Source of the DNA: Pararge aegeria
Lineage: Eukaryota > Arthropoda > Insecta > Lepidoptera > Nymphalidae
Length of the DNA stretch: 64,000 bases
Assembly: GCF_905163445.1 (NCBI RefSeq)
Contig: NC_053197.1
Coordinates: forward strand, 13,454,001-13,518,000
Direction of reading: 5' to 3'
Shown: piece by piece, positions 53,388 through 63,400 of the stretch
Layout of the letters: each line of letters opens with the position of its first letter
Position numbering within the stretch: position 1 is the stretch's first letter
Notes under the pieces: generated by a model
Told to the model about the DNA's origin: nothing
Databases searched by the model: none
What the model saw: only the letters and a program-made list of their open reading frames with translations
Translations under genes and position numbers: made by a program

Positions 53388-53588
53388 CGATGGCGTGCAT
53401 AGAGGGTATGCACAGGGTATGCAAATAATAAAAATGAAGAAAATCTACAGTAACAGTTATAAAAAACTTAAGGATAGTCGTTGTAGGAGTTATAAGAAGC
53501 CTACCCTAAAGTATTTATATGGCGATGGCGATTTTCTTCATTCTATATCATCTGCATACCCTGTGCATACCCTCTATGCACGCCACTG
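53388..53588. mobile_element. hAT-1 element, complete, 201 bp
   Basis: A 33-bp perfect inverted repeat (53391-53423 with 53553-53585) inside the termini CGA(TGG)...(CCA)CTG. Perfect 8-bp target duplications CGCGTAAA flank it (53380-53387 and 53589-53596). The left CAG has changed to CGA. The frame read through it is an artefact. Confidence 0.9.
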
Positions 53589-53599
53589 CGCGTAAAGTA

Positions 53600-53771
53600 A
53601 ACGTGCTCTCCGAGGCATAGGGGCTGACACTGCCAACTTCCTAACTCCAGACTGGTACCACAATTTATTTAAAATAAAATACTCAATACCCAAAAATTGT
53701 TCCGACCTGGTATTCGATCCCAGGACCTCGTATTCCGTAGATGAACACCACTAGACCAACAAAGCAGTTAA
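53600..53771 (-). mobile_element. SINE-D copy
   Basis: tRNA-like head at the right ('accactagaccaacaaagca' on the plus strand), B box region 'tattcgatcccaggacctcg', body to 'gtgctctccgaggcataggg'. It begins right beside the hAT-1 copy. Confidence 0.6.
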
Positions 53772-53999
53772 AGCTACGAGTATACCTAGTTTTATTTCTG
53801 TAACAGTAGGGACGTCGGCTACGAAGTCGGGACACGGATCTCGCATTATTGAGCGCTGACACGGTCTCAATGCAATTGTTATTGCGCCTTTACCTCCGAT
53901 ACCGATTGATTCTTTATTTGCCATCGCTGCACTACTGTTTATCCGCTATTTTTCGAATTTGAGAATAGCACATTCAAATAGTTTCACTACAAAGACTGA

Positions 54000-54060
54000 C
54001 AAGACGTTTCAAAAGTGCTTATAAACTGGGCCTTCTTGATATAAATGAATTTTAAGAAGG
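54000..54060 (+). mobile_element. LINE-B 3' end fragment
   Basis: 'agacgtttcaaaagtgctta' then 'ctgggccttcttgatataaa', the plus-oriented 3' terminus of LINE-B. Confidence 0.6.
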
Positions 54061-54139
54061 TGTGAGGAAACACCAGAAACTACGATTTTCAGAAAAAGCT
54101 CTACCACTTCTATCGTATCCTACGTTACAGTCATTTAGA

Positions 54140-54265
54140 AAAAGCGAAATAAAGGCGATAATCACATCATGGTGTTCACGAATATCCGGTTTTTCGCTAA
54201 TATATTCGCACCACGTCGAACGTTCACCCGGTTAATCTCCTTTGATTTACGACCGTCACATTTTT
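54140..54265 (+). repeat. Dispersed duplication, unit 1
   Basis: 'gcgataatcacatcatggtg', 'tttcgctaatatattcgcac', 'cacgtcgaacgttcacccgg' and 'tttgatttacgaccgtcaca' recur in the same order at 55148-55290. Unknown nature. Confidence 0.65.
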
Positions 54266-54369
54266 TTATTCCTCTACAAGTTAGTTAGTTTAAGAATTGT
54301 TAATTTAAAGACATGATAATAAATTCTTAGTTTTTTAAATATGATTTTGCACGCCGAGAAGGTAGAATG

Positions 54370-54685
54370 GTTTTGCGCAGCTGTGCGCGCTGTGAATTTA
54401 CGTAGAATGTCGCGGGTTCGATTCCCGTAAGAGGCAATTTGGGAATTTATAATTTCTGAATTTTCTCTCGTGGGAGGCTTTGGCCATGGCTAGTTACCTC
54501 CCTACCGGCAAAGACATGTCGCTAAGCGATTTAGAGTTACGGTGCGATGTCGCGTAGAAACCTATTAGGGGTATGACTAGGTACCTCCCTAACGGGTTAG
54601 CCAGCTACCATCTTAGACTGCATCATCACTTACCACCAGGTGAGATTGCAGTCAAAGGCTAACTGTAGTGGAATAAAAAAAAATA
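54370..54685 (+). mobile_element. SINE-B copy with LINE-shared 3' tail
   Basis: Head is mutated in the A box (ttttgcgcagctg); B box GGTTCGATTCC is intact. Body 'tagttacctccctaccggca' and 'tattaggggtatgac', then the 47-bp tail 54609-54655 that matches the 3' end of the LINE at 56388-56434, and a short A-run near 54674. Confidence 0.82.
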
Positions 54686-54701
54686 GATCAAATTATTATA
54701 A

Positions 54702-54910
54702 ACTAGCTGCACCCCGTGGTGAATAAATCTAAGTTGATCTGTCCTACACGTAATCAATTACGCGTAGGACAGATCAACTTGGGAATTTCATGTGTTTTAT
54801 TTGTTACTCCGTCCTTCAACTAGCTCAATGCAAAAAATAAAGTCCATCGGTTGCATAGTTAGTGTGTGAAAAAATTAAAACAAACACACTTTCGCATTTT
54901 CAATTAGTTA
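54702..54910 (+). mobile_element. RTE fragment containing a palindrome
   Basis: Opens 'actagctgcaccccgtggtg' and closes 'acaaacacactttcgcattt'. A near-perfect 50-bp palindrome (54731-54780) sits inside. Confidence 0.7.
54731..54780. repeat. Palindrome, 25-bp arms
   Basis: Left AAGTTGATCTGTCCTAC..., right its reverse complement ending GACAGATCAACTT, with two mismatches and no spacer. Confidence 0.9.
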
Positions 54911-55473
54911 GGACTACCACCTATTAATACGAAACCATATTCAAGGAAACAAATCAATTTCATTAATTCCTGTTTGAGGTATGACAGCCATACTACTAGT
55001 CGGGTCCTACGCCACGTCTCAGCGGAACGCTAATTCGCTTCGCGTGGTTTGGATGTGTACCGCTTATACAGTCCCGCCCTATGCATTCACGGGGAAAAGA
55101 TTTTAGGATAAGAAAATTTTAAAGTAATAAAATTTGCGAGATAGAAGAACGGCGATAATCCCATTCGCGGATATCCGTTTATTCCACGGTTATTCGCTAA
55201 TGTATTCGCACCGCGTCGAACGTCACAATCCGGTTAAGGTGGAGATATGCTCGGTTAATCCCCACTTTTGATTTACGACCGTGACACTTGTAGATACGTA
55301 ATTGTTCATTTTTAGACTTAGCTGGCTGGTTGACTATAGAACAAATGCCAAAGTAGATCTTAAAATAAATCAATGATGTTTTCATAAATGCGTAGTATTA
55401 ATGGTAATTGTGTTGTTTAGTGAAGTACATTTATCTTAAATCAATTTGTGCTAACCCTCGCCTAGACTTAAAA
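54911..55473. other. Unique block with duplication unit 2 at 55148-55290
   Basis: 55148-55290 repeats the word order of 54140-54265 (cgataatcc, attcgctaatgtattcgcac, cgcgtcgaacgtcac, tttgatttacgaccgtgaca) with small insertions. No gene supported. Confidence 0.5.
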
Positions 55474-55575
55474 TATATTCATTAGTGATCTTAGTACCCA
55501 TAACACTGCGCTTACTTTGTGGCCAGATGGCGATGTGTCTATTGCCGTAGTATAGTTATTTATTTTATAAACTTT
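55474..55575 (+). mobile_element. SINE-A 3' half (5'-truncated)
   Basis: Starts 'ttagtgatcttagtaccc' and ends in a T/A tail, tail to tail with the next copy. Confidence 0.78.
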
Positions 55576-55576
55576 T

Positions 55577-55796
55577 ATATTTTTTATATACTACGACAAC
55601 GCACACATCGCCATCTAGCCCCAAAGTAAGCGTAGCTTGTGTTATGGGTACTAAGATGACTGATGAATATTTTTATGAATAATATACATAAATACTTATA
55701 ATATACATATAAACACCCAGACACTGAAGAACATTCATGCTCATCACACAAACATTTTCCAGTTGTGGGAATGCAAACTGCGCCAATCCGCCGTCA
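55577..55796 (-). mobile_element. SINE-A copy lacking the B box
   Basis: Minus-strand copy with an internal deletion between 'cagttgtgggaatg' and 'caaactgcgccaatc' that removes the B box and neighbouring head. It forms an inverted tail-to-tail pair with 55474-55575. Confidence 0.88.
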
Positions 55797-55814
55797 AACC
55801 GTATACCGTTGTTA

Positions 55815-55990
55815 TTTATTATCATGTCAACCAATGGACGCCCACTTCTGGACATGGGTCTTTTTTAAGGAGTTCCAAATACCTAGGACTTGTGCTGCTT
55901 GGGTCCAGCGGCTCCCTGCTACTCGTTTGATGACATCCGTCGATCTCATCGGGGGTCTATCAACGTTGCGTTCACCGCTGTGAGGACGCC
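55815..55990 (-). pseudogene. Endonuclease-RT LINE C-terminal remnant
   Basis: Minus-strand frame ending at a TGA (55827-55829), with about 50 open codons including DVIKRVAGSRWTQAAQ and HVQKWASIG. This is the C-terminal tail (DDIKRVAG..W.QAAQDR..W..L.EAYVQQWTSIG type) of a common lepidopteran LINE. Related to the fragment at 18052-18405. Confidence 0.72.
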
Positions 55991-56345
55991 ATCACGTGCC
56001 AAATTAAATGGTTTTAAATACCAATTTAATGAGTTGAGGTTTATAAATAAACCAGTGTTGTAACTAGGAAAACTTTCACGTGCTCGATTAATAAATGCAG
56101 GTAGATAATCTCACACTGGACACTTATACGACAGAATACGTTAGTATTGAGGAAATTTTAAGTCCAAGTATTGTCTGGAAGGTGGGACTTAAGACATAAA
56201 GAAAAAGTAAAAATATTTTTTTATTTTCAAAAGTAGAAAATTTTCAACCGGTTGGGTATAGGTTTCTTGTGAGGGTTGCCATGAAATATTCTTATATCCG
56301 GCAGGTATTACTAGTCGTTTTATGTCGTTTATCAATGACTATATC
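55991..56345. other. No recognised features
   Basis: AT-rich sequence up to the poly(T) run that marks the LINE 3' end. Confidence 0.45.
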
Positions 56346-57113
56346 TTTTTTTTTTTTTTTTTTTTTTTAAAGTATATAGACAAGTGCTTGACTGCAATCA
56401 CACCTGATGGTAAATGATGATGCAGCCTAAGATGAAGCGCGCTTGCCTAGAAGATGCCTATTCACTCTTGATTTGAAGGTACCCAGATTATAGGTATCAG
56501 GGAAGACGGAAGATGGGAGGGCATTCCAGGCCTTTGCGGTGCGGATCAGAAAGGAAGAAGCAAAACGCTTCGTACGTGTTGATGGTATTTCAACCACGTA
56601 ACGGTGCAGATTCTTTCGGTGCCTCGCAGTTCGATGGTAGAAAGGAGATGGTTTGACCAAATCGAATAGCTCCTGAGCACACTCTCCGAAATGTATCTTG
56701 TAGAAAACAGCCAGACAAGCAACCTTGCGCCGGTGTTCAAGGCTTTGAAGTCTACTGACTACAAGGTCGTTGCCAATGAGTCTCCTAGCACGACGATCCA
56801 CCGAATCCAAAGCATCGAGCTGGTACTTGGCAGAGCCATCCCATAAATGGCTGCAGTACTCCATGCACGACCGAACCTGAGCTTGGTACAGGGTTAGAAG
56901 CTGTTCTGGCGTGAAGTAGCGCTTAACTTTGTTGAGGATGCCAAGTTTTTTGCCAGCAGTTTTAGCTTTGAACTCGATGCATTGTCCAAAGCTTAGATTG
57001 GACGAAATGCTGATACCTAGGAGCTCAATACTATTCGTGATTGGCACAGATACATTTCGGAAAGTCGGAGTTAGGGGGAACGGACTCCGGATCTTTACTT
57101 CAAGTTTGATTCA
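56346..57113 (-). mobile_element. Non-LTR retrotransposon 3' end with poly(A)
   Basis: Minus-strand insertion: 23-nt poly(A) tail (T run 56346-56368), a short 3' UTR of about 58 bp and an open ORF C-terminus. The stop codon and following 3' UTR are shared with the SINE-B tail. 5'-truncated or decayed beyond the in-frame TGA at 57111-57113. Confidence 0.82.
56427..57110 (-). pseudogene. LINE reverse-transcriptase ORF, C-terminal 227 codons
   Basis: An open frame of 227 codons plus TAG. Landmarks in order: ELLGISISSNLSFGQCIEF near the start, KLGILNKVKRYFTPEQLLTL, QVRSCMEYCSHLWDGSAKYQ, RRARRLIGND, KAWNALPSSVFPDTYNLGTF and the end LLGKRASS. This is the region downstream of the RT palm in jockey/CR1/I-type LINEs (S...LG......W..H.......A..KLG.L.R....F....L...Y...IR...EY....W). 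The FADD catalytic box is not included, so the fragment is inactive, but the long open frame and intact poly(A) point to a recent insertion. Clade assignment is uncertain. Confidence 0.8.
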
Positions 57114-57164
57114 TCAATCGCCAACCGATAAATAAGCCGTCTTAACAGTCGTCGTACATCAGGT

Positions 57165-57640
57165 TAAATTCATCTTCATATCAACCAATTACCCGCCCAC
57201 TCAAAGGCACGGGTCTTCACTGAGAAGGGGTTACGACTGTAGTTTCCTAAGCTGGCAGAGTTCGGATTTGTGGACTCCACACACCTTTGAGAACTTTATG
57301 GAGAAACGTATACAAAGGGTTCCCCGGGCGTCTTAAAAAGCCAACAAGAGGGGCATGCCGTGGTGGCTTTTAGTTTGGGTATACCCTCTTTAGACGGGGG
57401 AGTCCCACATAACATCTTTCCTGCTCAAGGGTCGGAGGGAGCAATAAAGCTTTTCCACGCCAAGAAAAAACAGGCATGCCGGTTACCGTATGATGTTTTG
57501 CATCACCGGTGAAGCAAGTGTTATATCAATTGCTTAAAAACGCACTTAACTTGGAAAAGATAGAGGTGCGTGCTGGGATTCGAACTCGGCCCCCTGAAAG
57601 TGAAATCGAAGTTCTACCCACTGAGCAATAACCGCCGAAT
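57165..57640 (-). mobile_element. SINE-C copy interrupted by an insertion
   Basis: Left part 57165-57307 (tail side), right part 57473-57640 with B box 'gggattcgaactcgg' and head 'actgagcaataaccgccg'. A few bases of SINE sequence are missing at the junction. Confidence 0.8.
57308..57472. mobile_element. 165-bp insertion in a SINE-C, unknown family
   Basis: GC-rich compared with its host, starting 'gtatacaaagggttccccgg' and ending 'ccacgccaagaaaaaac'. The A-run at the end suggests a retrotransposed 3' fragment. No second copy is in the window. Confidence 0.5.
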
Positions 57641-58263
57641 TGGAAAATATGTTCCTTAAAAAAAGTGTATGCGTGTAACCTTTACGCGCGATTGAAGTAA
57701 AACTTTTATTATTATTTATTGATGGAAGGGTAAATTCACTATTTCATTTTATATTCTATTTAAAATTCATTAATATCTTTTTCGCATTTTATAAATATTT
57801 TCATTTTATAAAAATCTAAAATCTGAGTTACTCTATAGTCGCGACTAAAGAAGTTTTACTCCAATAAATAAACTAGCCGAAACGTTACAAAACGGTTAGT
57901 CGCCAAACGTTGAATCGTAAGTACCATTAAAATATTTCATAGCTATCGGCAACAGTTCGGACGTGCACGGGTTGATTTGCATTTGTACACGACTCGCTGG
58001 GCATTGCATGTGGTCTTTTGGACCGTGCAACTCAGCGCACGGTTCGATATTCGATGCAATTTAATATTCCGCCAAAGTTAAGCCTTGGGCGAGGCTGATT
58101 ATATTAAATTAGGCATCAACCGCTGAAATATAAATTTTCCATCCATTTCCATTTAGCAATATGTTCTGGAATACGAACCATCATTAGTGGTATTCATTGA
58201 ATGGTAAATATAAATAGCTTAATTTACGTGGATTATCGTTTTTCACACTGAAGAAATATCTAT
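57641..58263. other. Unique block, possible conserved non-coding DNA
   Basis: 57890-58200 has no repeats and a balanced composition with TAAT-core and 'gcacgggttgatttgcattt' (octamer-like ATTTGCAT) words. Candidate regulatory sequence on texture only. Confidence 0.3.
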
Positions 58264-58350
58264 CTCATCATAATATCAACCCATTACCAGGCCACTATAT
58301 GACACTGGGTCCAGTGTGGATTGGTGGAATCTACACACATAAATAAATAA
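58264..58350 (-). mobile_element. SINE-C 3' fragment with AAAT tail
   Basis: 'catcataatatcaacccatt', 'ggtccagtgtggattggtgg' and then (AAAT)n. The middle is deleted. Confidence 0.6.
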
Positions 58351-58470
58351 ATAAACTTTCTAAAAATATTTCAAAAAAATTTTTAGTGTTCTCTACTTAT
58401 GAATGACTTCTCATTTAGTGTAACATCGGACTAGGAGAATTCCTTATATGATCTAAATATTTATATATTA

Positions 58471-58757
58471 CTAGCTGTTGCCCGCGACTTCGTCTGCGTT
58501 TGATTTTGTTTTTAATGTATTCAGTATCGCTAAGCCTCATATTATATCATAGCCATATTAGTATATATATATATATATATATACATAACATGTGACTGTC
58601 AATTAATTAAGACTATAATTAAAAATCTAAGCTATGCTATCTCTTAAGTTGGTCCAGACTGCTCACGGTGTGCCAATTTAAATTAAAATCGGTTAAGTTG
58701 TTTAGGAGTCCATCGCGGACAAACATCGTGACAGGAGATTTATATATATTAAGATAG
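58471..58757 (+). mobile_element. RTE LINE 3' end
   Basis: Sister of 52689-52985: same termini and interior, differing by a longer (TA)n and small deletions. Confidence 0.85.
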
Positions 58758-59012
58758 GTACTAAGACACAATTAGATATATACATTGAGGTAGGGTATAA
58801 TAAATAAATATATATTTATATATATGTGTATGTAATATCTCATATATATAAATATGTTTGTTCGCGTAAATAGAAAAAATAAAAAGAAAAATATACTAGT
58901 ATGTTTTAAAGGGTAAGTAAACTATTTATAACATATTTGCCATAGTATTTCCTATGTGTCCTTGTAAGTTAGTGTTTTTAATCAGTTTGTTATGGTATGA
59001 AACATTATAACC

Positions 59013-59178
59013 TCTCGGGCATGCAGGTTTCCTCACGATGTTTCCTTCACTGTTGAAGCAAGTGATATTTTAATTACTTGATACGCACAGAACTTATAAA
59101 AGTTGAGGTGCCTGCTTGGATTCGAACTTGATACCTCGGAAGTGAAGTCAAAGCTCAACCCACTGGGTTATCATCGCT
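59013..59178 (-). mobile_element. SINE-C copy, 3' half missing
   Basis: 'cgggcatgcaggtttcctca' to the head 'actgggttatcatcgct', with B box region 'cttggattcgaacttg'. Confidence 0.75.
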
Positions 59179-59269
59179 AATTATACGATAACAGTCTTGG
59201 ATAGGGTAAATAAACAATTTCTTAGGTAGGTATTTAGTTCATAGTATATACTCATCCGATATTACATCC

Positions 59270-60195
59270 AACGAGATATGACAAATTAGCCAAGTGTAGT
59301 TTAGCCAGACTGCTTCTGAAAATTGCCTGCTAATTGCGTTATGTGAGCGAGAAGCTGTCTGATTTATTGCTTTCTTTTTTCAAGTGCTGTGTCAATACTC
59401 CCTGTATTGCAGTTATTGAGATACATTGAAGTAAACAATATTTATGGACCTTAGAAGTATGATAAGGTACATAAGATTGACACATGTATGGTATGTATGC
59501 CTGTTTTATGGTCTGTTACCAAAAATGCATCGTTTTAGCTCATCTCGTATTAACTTAAAACTCCAACAACAGAATAAGAGTACGTCACTTAAAGAGAGAC
59601 GATACATTAGCCAAGCGTAGTCTAGCCAGACTGTTTGTGAAAATTGCCTGCTAATTGCGTTATGTGAGCGAGAAGCTGTTGGAATTTAATGCTTCCTATT
59701 TCCAAGTTGAAGTAATTGACTTACATTGAAGTAAATAATATTTATGGACCTTAGAAGTAAGATAAGGTACATAAGATTGACACATGTATGGTATGTATAC
59801 CTGTTTTATGGTATGTTACCAAAAATGCATCGTTTTAGCTCATCTCGTATTAACTTAAAACTCCAACAACAGAATAAGAGTACGTCACTTAAAGGGAGAC
59901 GATACATTAGCCAAGCGTAGTCTAGCCAGACTGTTTGTGAAAATTGCCTGCTAATTGCGTTATGTGAGCGAGAAGCTGTTGGGATTTAATGCTTCCTATT
60001 TCCAAGTTGAGGTAATTGACTTACATTGAAGTAAATAATTTTTATGAACCTCAGACGTATTAGGTACAGTTACTAAAGAATGATCAATTGGTTTGTCTTT
60101 CTGTCTGATTTATTATGAGTTACTGAGAATGCACTGCTTTAGCTCGTCTCCTATTAGCTTAAAACTATAACAACGGACTAAGACTACCTACGTCA
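59270..60195 (+). repeat. Tandem triplication, 300-321-bp unit
   Basis: 'aattgcctgctaattgcgtt' starts at 59321, 59642 and 59942. The second and third units are almost the same ('atgtgagcgagaagctgttg'); the first is longer and more diverged; the end of the third decays after 60050. No coding frame. Units contain 'ggtacataagattgacacat'. Confidence 0.88.
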
Positions 60196-60214
60196 CTCAC
60201 AATTTTTTTTTGTT

Positions 60215-60350
60215 TAAAGAAAATGGTATTTAAATAGCTTAAATTAAAAACGCAAATAACTCCGAAAAGTCATTGGTGCGTGCCGGGGCTCGAACACGGT
60301 GTACACAAAAGGAAAGCGGATGCCTTACCTAGCGGGCTATCACCGCTTCT
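60215..60350 (-). mobile_element. SINE-C head fragment
   Basis: 'ggtgcgtgccggggctcgaa' and 'gcgggctatcaccgcttct'. The 3' two thirds are missing. Confidence 0.65.
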
Positions 60351-61007
60351 AGATCTTTATACGGGTCTGAAAATAATTTATTACCTTCTAGATACCTGGA
60401 TCAATTTAAAGATCTATTTTTTAAAACTACAAGGATAAGTTCGTCTCGTTACTAATTATTTAGGGTTTTGAGGTATATACAATATACACAAATGTTTTTT
60501 TAAACAACCTTCAAGGGTGTGTAAATATAGGTATAAACGGGAAAATTTATACAACTAGGTACTACGCAGATAAAATGGCGGCAAACAGCTTGCTTCCTAT
60601 AAAAGTCACTCTGATTTCACAATCAACAGAATATAATCATAAGGAACAAATAGGATTACGGTGTATTTTTTATTTTCTCATAAATTCACGTCTAATACAC
60701 CCCAATTCGTCTTTGAGTTTGGTAACTAGTGAACCGAAATAATTCTCCTTCAAACGCAATCATCGAAAATAAGCTTGTTGTGACTCCAGTTACTTTGTAT
60801 CTCGCGAGGCTGCGGAAATATTTTCCATGTGGTCTGTCAAAGGACTTTAAAAATAAAGAAAAACGAATGTGTTCCCAAGCGACTCTTCACGTCAGCATAT
60901 CCGATGGCTGCGTGAATCAAAGCCTTAATTCTTCTACCTTACTACGACAAGATCGGACATTACTTTTATAAAAATTGGTTGCCTGTGAAGTCGGCTTACT
61001 GACGATA
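60351..61007. other. No recognised features
   Basis: An 80-codon frame at 60729-60971 has no domain. Nothing else. Confidence 0.4.
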
Positions 61008-61373
61008 GTTGAACGTGACAACGTCGTAAGAAAATAGTGATGGAATGGTTGCATCTTTTAAAAAAAAAATTTTAATTTTATTAGTTTGATAGATATTATC
61101 GTTGCTATAAACAATTGACACCACATTCACTTCTCACTGCACTTCATCCTTGCCGAAAACATGTAAATGTATTATTGTATAGAAGCTGTCCACGCGGACG
61201 CATCGTTTACTCAAGTAGGAGAGCCGACTGTGCCTCTTTGTCGCTCGTTCCGCGCTCTCGCTTGCACTTCAAGCCTTGAATGGAACGCCTCAGAGCGAGG
61301 TAACGCCGCATACGTCATGTTTTTTCGTGCGTACTGCCGGCTCCATCGAATTATAAGACGTTGTCACGTCAAA
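61008..61373. mobile_element. MITE-Z, ~366 bp
   Basis: Ends carry inverted TTGAACGTGACAACGTC (left, 61009) and GACGTTGTCACGTCAA (right, 61357-61372). The interior at 61180-61330 is GC-rich (gctcgttccgcgctctcgct). No transposase. I found no clear target duplication. Confidence 0.6.
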
Positions 61374-61379
61374 AAAGCG

Positions 61380-61690
61380 GTGACAGCCCAGGGATAAGCG
61401 ATTCGGCGTCGCTCTCAGGGATACCAAATTCGATCCCATGCACGCACCTCGCACTTTCAAATTCAAATTCATAAATCTCTTGTAGATATCTATTTACAGA
61501 CACTTATGAAGCGCTCAATGCAACGTTTCCATTATTGTTAGGTTACATTATCTAATAACTACGTTTACTACTTAAGTTTCCAGAGCTATGTGCGTTTTAT
61601 TTATAGAACAGTGATGGAAAATTGTTACTAAACCTGCATGTCTAAGAGTTCTAAATAATGTTCTTTTCTCGCAAAGGCGGGTGGGGGATT
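61380..61690 (+). mobile_element. SINE-C copy with a LINE scrap inserted
   Basis: Head 'ggtgacagcccagggataag', B-box-like 'aaattcgatcccatgcacg', then an insertion at about 61460-61576 holding a LINE-CR1 3' fragment ('agacacttatgaagcgctca'). The SINE resumes at 'cagagctatgtgcgtttt' and stops near 61690. Confidence 0.65.
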
Positions 61691-61883
61691 CTTATCTCGA
61701 AGGACCTAGCTATATGTTTAGTTCTACCTATAGTTACTTGAAATCGGCATTAAGCAATAAAATAACTAATCACTGTTACTGGAACGTCCAGGTTACGCAG
61801 AAGTCGTCTCCCAGCTGTTTGTGCACGGCACAACACAATACTAATTAAGAAGTACACGAACTGACATGAAACAATTTTTGAAG

Positions 61884-62283
61884 TTATACTTCTTTTGGCG
61901 CGTTAGGGAAAAATGCTGATTTTTTTACGATGCGCTCGCACACCGTCACAAAAAACCGACACCATGAAATTAGCTATAGTCAACATGTTAGTTTTTCTAA
62001 AAAAGGTTTGACAGTTGACTTTCAATAATTCAAACAATACCTTTTTTCTATTGTTAGTGTCGTTTTTTTACAAAAGTAAAATAAGACGAAAGATAAAAAT
62101 TTAATATAAACTTTATTTAACTAGATAGTGTTATAATAAACTTATAATAAACTTACAATGTATGAAATATCTTTTTCTATTGTTAGTATCGTTTAATCTA
62201 CAAACTTAGAATAAGGCGAGAAGTAAAGTTTTTGAAAACATTTTTATTTTGTTACGCCAAAATATAACTTCTAACGCGTGTAC
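61884..62283 (+). mobile_element. MITE-Y copy
   Basis: Left 'gaagttatacttcttttggc', 'cgcacaccgtcacaaaaaac', right 'ataacttctaacgcgtgtac'. A roughly 100-bp internal partial duplication of the 'ctattgttagt.tcgtt' segment is seen (62050 and 62180). Confidence 0.7.
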
Positions 62284-62485
62284 ATAAGTTGAACAATAAT
62301 GGCAATAGTCTATGCTTTTCCTACCGCTAGTAGTTCTGACGGTGCTTTTTGCCATCAGGTATTCAGCCAATCAGCGATCGCCTAGATGGAACAATAATAC
62401 CGTAATTATCCAATTGAAAAATTGGATATCTACGGTTTGAATACTTTTTGCTTTAATCCAGCTCATTGTAAGAGCAGACCTGTGC

Positions 62486-62632
62486 ACTAGTTGAAGCATC
62501 TGCCCCCACATTATAAATGTGTAACAAAATAGCCCGTAAGCAACATTATATTGTACTTATACTTACAGGTAATGTGGAGAAATAAATAAATCATTCATTC
62601 ATTCATTTATTCATTCATTCAATCATTCATTA
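62486..62632 (+). mobile_element. LINE 3' tail with ATTC repeats
   Basis: Same family as 11140-11318, with a longer (ATTC)n run at 62590-62632. Confidence 0.65.
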
Positions 62633-63264
62633 TACTGGGCCGGTATTGGGTCGATGATAATGATACTGTTATTATAAATTAGACAGTGAGCCACTGTTGT
62701 AGACGCACTTTGCAACAAACATAGGTGGTATCCTTACGTACATAAGATACTTGTCAATGTTTTTTTTAGAGATAGCTTGCTTTCTGGAAACAAATATAGA
62801 AAACTTGTTTGCCTGTGAAAAAAATGGTGTCCGCACGATTTTTAAAAACCAAAACATTAGATATTTCATATTAAAACTAGTTAACAATAATAAACAGTAA
62901 ATACCGACTGATTATCGATGAACGCTGGGATAATACTGAGAAGTTTTGACAAAAATTCCAATTCCTAAAAATGCTTAATCAAACCCAAACCACGCCACGC
63001 TGTCTAACATCCTAATAAGGTACAACTAATGTTTCACATACAACATGATCATTTAGCAACACGTTGTGATGGCCGGCGGAAATTAGCATGATATAGGTAT
63101 TTTTTTTTGTTATAAATATATAGCGTGCGCTTGACTACTATTATGCCTAATGGAAAGCAATGAAGATCTAGATTAGAACGCACATTCCTATAAAATACTA
63201 AGTATCCTCGCATATCAGTAACTCGTACGTAGCAAGCAACACAGACGCTGGCAGGAGCGAAACG
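62633..63264. other. Mostly unassigned
   Basis: 63115-63185 ('gcgtgcgcttgactactatt', 'atgcctaatggaaagcaatg') is a decayed minus-strand copy of the SINE-B/LINE shared 3' tail region. Nothing else is supported. Confidence 0.4.
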
Positions 63265-63400
63265 TGCGTAGAGGGTACATTGAGAAGATCTGTTTGGTGT
63301 GGAGTATAAGGATTGAAGAAATTATAAATTACACCATACAGATTTTCCTGCTTTTCGCGGAGTATAGTAAATTAAGCTTATTTTTCATGGCAAAGTGTTC
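63265..63400. repeat. R-2530 repeat, reverse copy
   Basis: 'gtgtggagtataaggattga', 'agaaattataaattacacca' and 'acagattttcctgcttttcg' match the reverse complement of 43063-43292. Confidence 0.7.

Noticed and set aside
53395..53595. 66-codon frame, lysine- and tyrosine-rich
   Set aside because: It coincides exactly with the 201-bp hAT-1 element, whose two ends are inverted repeats.
56427..57047. Functional host gene of about 206 codons
   Set aside because: It is the C-terminal part of a non-LTR retrotransposon ORF with its poly(A) tail, lacking the reverse-transcriptase catalytic core.
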